DNA of 5,257 bases from the NCBI GenBank assembly GCA_900751035.1, contig CAADSF010000079.1, positions 1 through 5,257 of the forward strand, given 5' to 3'. The translations under genes and the position numbers were made by a program. Positions 1 through 4,420 of this stretch are shown in pieces; within the stretch, counting starts at the first letter, position 1; each line of letters begins with the position of its first letter. The notes under the pieces are model-generated. The model was not told the origin of the DNA, did not search any database, and saw only the letters and a program-made list of their open reading frames with translations. The stretch comes from an uncultured Oscillospiraceae bacterium (GTDB taxonomy: Bacteria; Bacillota; Clostridia; Oscillospirales; Oscillospiraceae).

Positions 1-1
1 C

Positions 2-2041
2 TCGTTTCTGGCCGGGCGGCTGCCGCCGCAGGCGCATCTGGTCCTGCTTTCGCGCAACCAGATCTTCTCCGAAGCGCAGAAGCTGCGCCTCGGCAGCCGC
101 CTGCTGGAGCTTGGCGCAGCCGATCTGCGGCTGACGCAGGAGGAGCTGCTGCAATACGCCGGTCTCTGCGGCCTGCCGCTTCCGGAACAGGAGGCGCGGG
201 CGCTCCTGTCCGTCAGCGAGGGCTGGATCGCCATGGTCTATCTCATGTTCCGCGCCTATGCGCAGACGGGCGCATGGCGCTTTGACGAGAAGGGCATGGA
301 CGCGCTCATTGAACAGGTCATGTTCGAGCCGCTTTCCGAGCGGCAGCGATTGTTCCTGCTGGATATCTGTATGGCTGAGGAGTTTACCGCCGAGCAGGCC
401 GCCTTTGTCTGGCCGGCGCCGGACGCGGATGCGCTGCTGCACAATCTGACGCACAACAATGCCTTCATCACCGAAGGGAGCCCCGGCGTTTACCGATGCC
501 ACCATATGCTGCGGCAGCTGCTGCGCCGGAAATTCGCCCTTCTGCCGCAGGACGCGCAGGCGGACGCCTGCGCACGGCTCGGCAGCTGGTACGAGTACAC
601 GGGTGAGTATCTGACTGCCGCAGAGCTTTTCCAGCGGGCGGGAGACTGGGACGGGCTGCTGCGCACGGCGGCGGCGGACTGCGGCAAGTCTGTCGGCGGC
701 GAGCACCGGCAGATGCTGCTTTCCTGGTGCCGCGACTGCCCGGAGGAGGCGCTGCGGCGGCACCCGGACGCGGTGTGCGTGCTGATGCGCAAGCTTTTTT
801 CCTTCCGCGAAATTCCGGAGCTGCTGCGCCTGCGGGCGCTGCTGCTGGATGCCTTGCAGCCGGGCGGCGCGTTCTGCGAACAGGAACGGGAAAATTATCT
901 CGGCGAATGCGACCTTGTGATGAGCTTCCTGCGCTATAACGACATCGCCGCCATGAGCGTGCTGCACCGCTCAGCCTGCGAGCGCATGACGCGCACGACG
1001 CGCTGCATTGACCTCGGCGGCACGTGGACCTTCGGCTCCCCGTCCGTCCTCATGATGTTCCACCGCACGCCCGGACAGCTGGACGCGGAAAACGCGCAGA
1101 TGCGCGACTGTATGCCGTATTACTATCAGGTCACGGACGGGCACGGCAGCGGCGCGGAGCATTCCATGCAGTGCGAAACAGACCTGCTGCGCGGCGACTT
1201 TACCGAGGCCGAGATCGGCTGCCATCTGTCGCGGGACGCAGCGCTTGCACGCGGACAGTACAGCATTCTGCTGACGGCGGAGCTGACCGCCCTCCGGCTG
1301 GCACAGCTCTGCGGCAATCCTGCGGATGCAGAGCTTAACCGGCTCCGGCAGACGCTGAAGGAGAACCGGCAGTTTCTGCTACTGCGCTCGCTCGACCTGT
1401 GCGCCGCATGGCTGGACGCGCAGCGCGGAAAGGCGGACGCGGACGCGTGGTTCATGGCCCCGGAGGCCGACGCGTCGTTTTTAAACCCCGTGCTGCCCAT
1501 GCTGCGCACGGTGCAGAACGAGGTCCTGCTGGCTGCCGGCGCGTATACGAAGCTGCTTGCACGGAAAGACGCCTGCGAGGCGCTGAACGCGTCGGCGCAT
1601 ACGGCGCTTGCTGCGCTGTATCTGCACATCCAGCTCGCCTGCGCGGAAAACCGCCTCGGCCGCACGGACGCAGCCCGGCGGGAGCTGGACGCGGCGCTTG
1701 CCCTCGCCGTGCCGGATGGGCTTTATCTGCCGTTTGCCGAGCACGCGGCGGACCTCGCTCCCCTTCTGCCGGAGGCATTTGCCGGGAACGAAGCGGCGCA
1801 GGCCGTTCTGCGCCGCACGGCAAAGCCGAACAGCAGCGGGCTCAGCCCGCGCGAGCTGGAGATCGCCCGTCTTGCCGCCGACCGGCGGACAAACGCGGAG
1901 ATTGCCGCGCAGCTGCACCTGTCGGAGGCGACCGTCAAGAACCATCTCAAGCGCATTTTCGACAAGCTTGGCCTCGACGGCGGCGCACGCGGCAAGCGGA
2001 ACCTGCTGGCTGACAGGCTATCCGGCAAGATTAGCCCCTGA
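2..2041 (+). CDS. MalT-like (LAL/STAND) LuxR-family transcriptional regulator, 5'-truncated
   Basis: The frame is open from position 2 to the TGA at 2039-2041, giving 679 residues with no start inside the window. The ATG at 233 is an internal Met in the conserved segment SEGWIAMVYL. In order: the end of the ATPase module (HLVLLSRN at residues 12-19, then LLELGAADLRLTQEE and SEGWIA, as in MalT-type proteins); a winged-helix segment at about 100-175 ending in YRCHHMLRQLLRRKF; a long Ala/Leu-rich helical region at about 180-600, likely TPR-like; and a LuxR-type helix-turn-helix at 614-660 (LSPRELEIARLA, then NAEIAAQLHLSEATVKNHLK). Walker A and B are not in the window. Family members usually have 800-900 residues, so roughly 200 are missing on the left. 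Known family role: an ATP-dependent, ligand-responsive activator binding DNA through the C-terminal HTH. The inducer and targets cannot be read here. The adjacent lipoprotein operon is a possible target (inference). Confidence 0.93.
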   Translation, partial: SFLAGRLPPQAHLVLLSRNQIFSEAQKLRLGSRLLELGAADLRLTQEELLQYAGLCGLPLPEQEARALLSVSEGWIAMVYLMFRAYAQTGAWRFDEKGMDALIEQVMFEPLSERQRLFLLDICMAEEFTAEQAAFVWPAPDADALLHNLTHNNAFITEGSPGVYRCHHMLRQLLRRKFALLPQDAQADACARLGSWYEYTGEYLTAAELFQRAGDWDGLLRTAAADCGKSVGGEHRQMLLSWCRDCPEEALRRHPDAVCVLMRKLFSFREIPELLRLRALLLDALQPGGAFCEQERENYLGECDLVMSFLRYNDIAAMSVLHRSACERMTRTTRCIDLGGTWTFGSPSVLMMFHRTPGQLDAENAQMRDCMPYYYQVTDGHGSGAEHSMQCETDLLRGDFTEAEIGCHLSRDAALARGQYSILLTAELTALRLAQLCGNPADAELNRLRQTLKENRQFLLLRSLDLCAAWLDAQRGKADADAWFMAPEADASFLNPVLPMLRTVQNEVLLAAGAYTKLLARKDACEALNASAHTALAALYLHIQLACAENRLGRTDAARRELDAALALAVPDGLYLPFAEHAADLAPLLPEAFAGNEAAQAVLRRTAKPNSSGLSPRELEIARLAADRRTNAEIAAQLHLSEATVKNHLKRIFDKLGLDGGARGKRNLLADRLSGKISP
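1841..1978 (+). other. LuxR-type helix-turn-helix DNA-binding domain
   Basis: This segment encodes the C-terminal DNA-binding domain of the regulator. The signature runs LSPRELEIARLAADRRTN, then AEIAAQLHLSEATVKNHLKR, then IFDKLGL. The Glu of PRELE, the AEIA turn and the TVKNHLKRIFDKLG recognition region are all intact. The domain therefore looks functional and the gene is not decayed at its 3' end. Confidence 0.93.
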
Positions 2042-2046
2042 GGGGC
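2034..2046. repeat. Small inverted repeat spanning the regulator's stop codon
   Basis: GCCCC (2034-2038) and GGGGC (2042-2046) are complementary and flank exactly the TGA stop codon, which would form a three-base loop. No T-run follows, so it is not an intrinsic terminator on its own. It could stabilise the mRNA end or be chance in GC-rich DNA. Confidence 0.4.
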
Positions 2047-2062
2047 CTATGAAAGAATGCTG

Positions 2063-2107
2063 CTCCACGGTAAACTGGAACCAGACCATTTATCGTGGAG
2101 TTTTTTT
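2063..2107 (+). terminator. Intrinsic terminator after the regulator gene
   Basis: A 7-bp perfect stem, CTCCACG (2063-2069) with CGTGGAG (2094-2100), is followed at once by seven T residues (2101-2107). The 24-nt loop holds a further inverted repeat, GGT plus CTGG with CCAG plus ACC, so it may itself be structured. It starts 22 nt after the regulator's stop codon and is well placed to end that transcript. It also lies only 32 nt before the lipoprotein start codon, which leaves little room for a promoter between them. Confidence 0.75.
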
Positions 2108-2127
2108 CGCATTTCGCAAATCAGATT

Positions 2128-2134
2128 GGGAGGA
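2128..2134 (+). promoter_or_regulatory. Ribosome binding site that fixes the lipoprotein start
   Basis: GGGAGGA ends five bases before the ATG at 2140. It decides between that ATG and an in-frame GTG at 2095. The GTG sits inside the 3' arm of the terminator stem, has no Shine-Dalgarno sequence, and would put 15 polar and aromatic residues in front of a textbook lipoprotein signal peptide. Confidence 0.85.
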
Positions 2135-2139
2135 CTATC

Positions 2140-2211
2140 ATGAAAAAAATCAGGAAGCTGCTTCTTGTGCTGCTGGCGGCTGCGCTGTGTGCGCTGCTGC
2201 TGACCGGGTGC
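2140..2211 (+). other. Lipoprotein signal peptide with lipobox
   Basis: Residues 1-24 carry KKIRK, then about 15 hydrophobic residues, then LLTGC. Cleavage is expected before Cys24 (codon TGC at 2209-2211) after diacylglyceryl transfer. The next residues, GEKE, are charged, as expected for a surface-exposed mature end. Confidence 0.92.
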
Positions 2212-3714
2212 GGCGAAAAGGAAGTGTCGGTATCCGTCACGCTGGTCAACCACAGCGGACATGACATTTCCTCCATCAGCATCACCCCCTCGACCAGCAC
2301 CGAATGGGACACGGAATTTGTAGACGGCACGTTTGCAGACGGCGAGAGCTTCAGCGCCGGTCTCGGCACCTATAAGGAATCCGAGGTCCCTGATACCTAT
2401 AATATCATTGTCTACAACAGCGAGGACACCCTCCTGTACGACACGAGCGTCGACGAGCTGGATTTTGCGATTCAGGACGGCGACTATATCGTCTTCCTGC
2501 CGCCGGAAAACGACGTACCCATCGAAATCGCGCACGACTACGACCCGGCGGATTATGAGATGGACTATGCGCCGACGGGCTACACCGAGGAGGAACTGAG
2601 CGGCGGCAATCTGAGCGGCTACACCGGCTGCTGGAAGCTGGAAAACGAGCCGTTCTACTTCGTCATCAATGAAGATTTTGAATGGATTGCCATCAATCTC
2701 TACGGCGAACAGGTCGGCCCCGGCTATGTGGTCGACGAGGGCGAGTGCATCACGCTCTACATGGACGACGACACGCAGCTTGTTTCCCTGTACCAGACTT
2801 CCTACGGCGACTTAAGCGACCCGAACGGCAATACGCTCACACCCATGGAGTACATCATGCTCCTGCCGACGCCGGAGGATGCGCTGAACCAGACGGCCTC
2901 CTTCCCCGGCGGCTTCACGAATGTCACCATCGACTATCCCATCCAGATGGCGGCGCACGAGCACCCGAACGTATCCAACGCTCTGAGCTTCAACGCGGTC
3001 ATGGAGGACGGCACGGACGATTACTATTCCAACATCATGCTTGCCTTCCAGCCCATTGAGGGCTTCGACCCTTATATGGAAAAGGGCGCGGCGACCGCAA
3101 AGACCTATATGATGAAAATGCTTGAGGACTTCATGCAGAGTATGTACGGCAGCTATCTGCTCAAGTCCTTCGGCTCGGATTTCAGGGACAACGGCGATTA
3201 TTACAGCCTGACCGGCTATATGTGGCTCGACGGCTCCGTCTTCTCCGACAGCCCCTCGCAGCCCGTGCGCGGCTGCATGGAGGTACGGTATTACGGGCCG
3301 ACGGGCTATGCCCTCGTCGCGACGACCATCGCGCTTGAGGGCCGCATCCGCAATTACTTTGATATCTGCAACAACATACTCACAACGCTGTCCTACACCG
3401 CCGGCTGGAGCACCGCGCCCAAGGCCCGGCCCGCAGAGCCCGCCTATTCCGGCGACACCGGCGATTACGGCACGCCGTATTACTGGTACGACGAGGACGG
3501 CGATATCTGGTACTGGAACGGCTATGAGAACGAGTTCATCGGCTACGGCAGCGACGGCTACATCGACGACGATACCGGCGAATACATGGAGTCGAACGAC
3601 GCGGGCTGGGACTATGGCGACAAATATTACGACGATTACGATCCGTGGTCCGATCCCGGCGACGGCTGGGGAGACTACTCCGACGACGAGGACGGCTGGG
3701 GAGATTATTTCTGA
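2140..3714 (+). CDS. Secreted lipoprotein with acidic aromatic C-terminal tail, function unknown
   Basis: 524 residues. The N-terminus MKKIRKLLLVLLAAALCALLLTGC is a type II signal peptide: positive n-region, hydrophobic core and lipobox LLTGC, with Cys24 as the expected lipidated residue. The mature protein should be anchored on the outer face of the membrane. Segment 1 (about 28-130) starts VTLVNHSGHDISSISITPS and looks like a small beta-rich domain of a kind common in secreted Firmicutes proteins. Segment 2 (about 158-238) has GCWKLENEPFYF, WIAINLYGEQVGPGY and GDLSDPNGNTLTPME, resembling small beta-barrel domains of Clostridial lipoproteins. Segment 3 (about 255-423) is mixed alpha/beta. 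These domain readings are inference from pattern, not a search. Residues 436-524 form a tail extremely rich in Asp, Tyr, Trp and Gly, ending in two DGWGDY units. No catalytic motif was recognised. The gene is probably co-transcribed with the small membrane protein 19 nt downstream. Confidence 0.9.
   Translation: MKKIRKLLLVLLAAALCALLLTGCGEKEVSVSVTLVNHSGHDISSISITPSTSTEWDTEFVDGTFADGESFSAGLGTYKESEVPDTYNIIVYNSEDTLLYDTSVDELDFAIQDGDYIVFLPPENDVPIEIAHDYDPADYEMDYAPTGYTEEELSGGNLSGYTGCWKLENEPFYFVINEDFEWIAINLYGEQVGPGYVVDEGECITLYMDDDTQLVSLYQTSYGDLSDPNGNTLTPMEYIMLLPTPEDALNQTASFPGGFTNVTIDYPIQMAAHEHPNVSNALSFNAVMEDGTDDYYSNIMLAFQPIEGFDPYMEKGAATAKTYMMKMLEDFMQSMYGSYLLKSFGSDFRDNGDYYSLTGYMWLDGSVFSDSPSQPVRGCMEVRYYGPTGYALVATTIALEGRIRNYFDICNNILTTLSYTAGWSTAPKARPAEPAYSGDTGDYGTPYYWYDEDGDIWYWNGYENEFIGYGSDGYIDDDTGEYMESNDAGWDYGDKYYDDYDPWSDPGDGWGDYSDDEDGWGDYF
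3445..3711 (+). other. Low-complexity acidic aromatic tail of the lipoprotein
   Basis: These 89 codons (residues 436-524) encode 22 Asp, 6 Glu, 16 Tyr, 7 Trp and 16 Gly by hand count, with a single Lys and no Arg. Stretches such as YYWYDEDGDIWYWNGYENEF and DYGDKYYDDYDPWSD show the bias. It follows a Pro/Ala linker (KARPAEPA). The tail is very likely disordered or weakly structured and strongly negative. Metal, polysaccharide or cell-wall contact are possibilities, but none is shown by the sequence. Confidence 0.85.
3661..3704 (+). repeat. Short direct repeat encoding tandem DGWGDY units
   Basis: GACGGCTGGGGAGA occurs at 3661-3674 and again at 3691-3704, offset by exactly 30 bases. Each copy continues into an Asp-Tyr pair (GACTAC, then GATTAT). 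The peptide reads DGWGDYSDDEDGWGDYF up to the stop codon. The identical 14 bases suggest a recent short duplication or constrained codon use at the extreme C-terminus. Confidence 0.85.
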
Positions 3715-3733
3715 GTGAAAGGAGCGTGACCAT

Positions 3734-3919
3734 ATGCGTGCGGATCTGGCGCTGATTTTCTTCCTCCTGGCCCTCACAGGCGGAATCATACTGCTGGCGC
3801 TGCGGAAAAAGCGCGGCGGTACGCCGCTGCTCATCGGTGGGATCGTCCTGCTGGTCTGTGCGGCAGCGCTGGGGCTGTATCTGGCGGCAGCAGTGCTGCT
3901 GGTGCTGGCCGTGCGCTGA
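3734..3919 (+). CDS. Small two-helix membrane protein, function unknown
   Basis: 61 residues, almost wholly hydrophobic. Helix 1 is about residues 5-23 (LALIFFLLALTGGIILLAL). A basic loop, RKKRGG, follows at 24-29. Helix 2 is about 31-60 (PLLIGGIVLLVCAAALGLYL and on), long enough to be tilted or to leave the bilayer. The positive loop should be cytoplasmic, which places both termini outside, the same side as the lipoprotein. The ribosome binding site AAAGGAG (3718-3724) is nine bases before the ATG. The gene begins 19 nt after the lipoprotein stop codon with no terminator between, so an operon is likely. A partner or accessory role to the lipoprotein is inferred from position only. No family was recognised. 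Confidence 0.78.
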   Translation: MRADLALIFFLLALTGGIILLALRKKRGGTPLLIGGIVLLVCAAALGLYLAAAVLLVLAVR

Positions 3920-3928
3920 AAAATGAAA

Positions 3929-3955
3929 AAATATCATAGGATTTCACAGATATTT
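3929..3955. repeat. AT-rich inverted repeat after the small membrane gene
   Basis: AAATATC (3929-3935) pairs with GATATTT (3949-3955) around a 13-nt loop. Read on the minus strand it is followed by TTCATTTTT, so it could act as a weak terminator for minus-strand transcripts approaching the operon. On the plus strand it is followed by A-rich sequence and is not a terminator. Confidence 0.35.
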
Positions 3956-4056
3956 AAAAACTGCCCCCTAAGATTTTTAATACCATCCTGATATTCTATA
4001 CTTGCAAGAAGCAAACGTCTTTTTCATTTTTCTCCTTTCTCCATATTTTAAAAGAA

Positions 4057-4105
4057 ACGCGCAGACAGGCCGGTCACCCGTCTGCGCGTATTCTTTATTT
4101 TTCTC
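4057..4105. terminator. Bidirectional intrinsic terminator in the convergent intergenic region
   Basis: A perfect 10-bp stem, ACGCGCAGAC (4057-4066) with GTCTGCGCGT (4080-4089), encloses a 13-nt loop. On the plus strand it is followed by ATTCTTTATTTTTCTC; on the minus strand the stem is followed by TTCTTTT. Both directions therefore have a usable U-rich tract. It is the best candidate for ending the lipoprotein operon (about 140 nt after its last stop codon) and for stopping leftward transcription from the radical SAM side. Confidence 0.85.
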
Positions 4106-4127
4106 AAGAAACTGTTCACAGTTTCTT
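4106..4127. repeat. 9-bp inverted repeat, hairpin or operator-like
   Basis: AAGAAACTG (4106-4114) and CAGTTTCTT (4119-4127) form a perfect inverted repeat with loop TTCA. It directly abuts the T-rich tail of the preceding terminator. As RNA it would be a 9-bp hairpin with a tetraloop; as DNA it resembles a dyad operator. No promoter was convincingly placed beside it, so its role is open. Confidence 0.55.
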
Positions 4128-4161
4128 TACCGGTTCGTGAAATCCTGTTCAAATTCTTCCT

Positions 4162-4317
4162 CTATACTAAAAGCACAAAAGGGAAATAAACCGGCCGGTT
4201 CTCTTTTGTACGCTTTGACCATTCGGCGATGCGCCGTCTGATGCCGCGGAAATCTCTGCGGATAAGCCGACAGACCCGCGCGTGACAATCGCCGTTCCAC
4301 TCCTCCAAATTCTTCAT
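4162..4317 (-). CDS. Possible small Arg-rich protein of 51 residues (hypothetical)
   Basis: On the minus strand an ATG (4317-4315) opens 51 codons ending in TAG (4164-4162). AGGGG at 4330-4326 lies eight bases upstream as a possible ribosome binding site. The peptide starts MKNLEEWNGDCHARVC, has a basic centre (LIRRDFRGIRRRIAEWSKR) and a hydrophobic end (VYFPFVLLV). It contains 10 Arg, 3 Lys and two Cys. It lies 103 nt downstream of the radical SAM gene, on the same strand, beyond two hairpins. No family was recognised. An overlapping minus frame ending at 4127 is also open through this stretch, so this reading frame is not secure; the segment may be untranslated or a decayed gene end. Confidence 0.33.
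   Translation of the reverse strand: MKNLEEWNGDCHARVCRLIRRDFRGIRRRIAEWSKRTKENRPVYFPFVLLV
4189..4200. repeat. Perfect 12-bp palindrome AACCGGCCGGTT
   Basis: AACCGGCCGGTT is its own reverse complement. It sits between ACAAAAG (4175-4181) and its complement CTTTTGT (4203-4209). The outer arms are not centred on the palindrome (off by about five bases), so this is two overlapping inverted repeats. It lies inside the possible small gene. A protein-binding site, a folded RNA or chance are all possible. Confidence 0.5.
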
Positions 4318-4336
4318 TGTTTTTACCCCTGTTCCA

Positions 4337-4370
4337 CTTACGCGCAGCCCAAAGGCGGGCTGCGCGTAAG
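4337..4370. repeat. 14-bp perfect GC-rich hairpin
   Basis: CTTACGCGCAGCCC (4337-4350) pairs perfectly with GGGCTGCGCGTAAG (4357-4370) around the loop AAAGGC. Neither strand has a T-run after the stem, so it is not a standard intrinsic terminator. On the minus strand it ends 19 nt before the ATG of the possible small gene and six bases before its putative ribosome binding site. Its ACGCGCAG/CTGCGCGT portion is the same as in the terminator at 4057-4089. Confidence 0.8.
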
Positions 4371-4389
4371 CCAATTTCAGGGAGAACCG

Positions 4390-4418
4390 CCGCCCGTGCA
4401 GCTGCACGGGCGGTTTTC
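4390..4418 (+). terminator. GC-rich terminator-like hairpin pointing into the radical SAM gene
   Basis: CCGCCCGTGC (4390-4399) pairs with GCACGGGCGG (4404-4413) around an AGCT loop; the core 4391-4412 is a perfect 22-bp palindrome. On the plus strand it is followed by TTTTCTG, a short U-tract. On the minus strand, directly after the radical SAM stop codon, it is followed by CGGTTCTCC, which is a poor terminator tail. It therefore fits best as a plus-strand terminator blocking antisense transcription, or as a 3'-end stabilising hairpin for the radical SAM mRNA. Confidence 0.6.
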
Positions 4419-4420
4419 TG

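Noticed and set aside
1126..1945. Several long minus-strand and alternative-frame open frames inside the regulator gene.
   Set aside because: They arise from high GC at third codon positions. Their products are Arg/Ala/Pro/Ser-rich without domain patterns, whereas the plus-strand frame encodes a complete recognisable regulator C-terminus.
2076..2082. TGGAACC matches the T-box core TGGNACC just before a terminator.
   Set aside because: A T-box leader needs a long upstream region with stem I and a specifier loop. Here only about 30 bases separate it from the regulator's coding sequence, the match lies in the terminator loop, and the downstream gene is not an aminoacyl-tRNA or amino-acid gene. 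A chance seven-base match is more likely.
2095..2139. Fifteen-codon upstream extension of the lipoprotein from a GTG.
   Set aside because: The GTG is inside the terminator stem, lacks a ribosome binding site, and would bury the signal peptide. The ATG at 2140 has GGGAGGA five bases upstream.
2812..3834. A 340-codon minus-strand open frame opposite the lipoprotein and small membrane gene.
   Set aside because: It is the antisense of Asp/Tyr/Gly-rich GC-biased codons, giving a Val/Ala/Ile-rich low-complexity product. No family features and no ribosome binding site are apparent, while the plus-strand genes have strong signals.
3997..4002. TATACT as a promoter -10 element in the intergenic region.
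   Set aside because: No acceptable -35 sequence lies 16-18 bases upstream, and no gene follows on that strand before a terminator.
3938..4146. AGGATTTCAC (3938-3947) and its complement GTGAAATCCT (4137-4146) as a possible element boundary.
   Set aside because: A single 10-base inverted match about 190 bases apart in AT-rich DNA, with no target duplication or transposase, is not enough to call a mobile element.
4127..4222. Alternative 31-codon minus-strand frame from an ATG at 4222 (starts MVKAYKREP, ends EQDFTNR).
   Set aside because: It has no ribosome binding site and no recognisable pattern. It is kept only as a reason for doubt about the 51-codon frame that overlaps it.
4002..4241. A 79-codon plus-strand frame from a TTG.
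   Set aside because: It has no Shine-Dalgarno sequence, reads straight through the terminator hairpin at 4057-4089 and the inverted repeat at 4106-4127, and the product is compositionally arbitrary.
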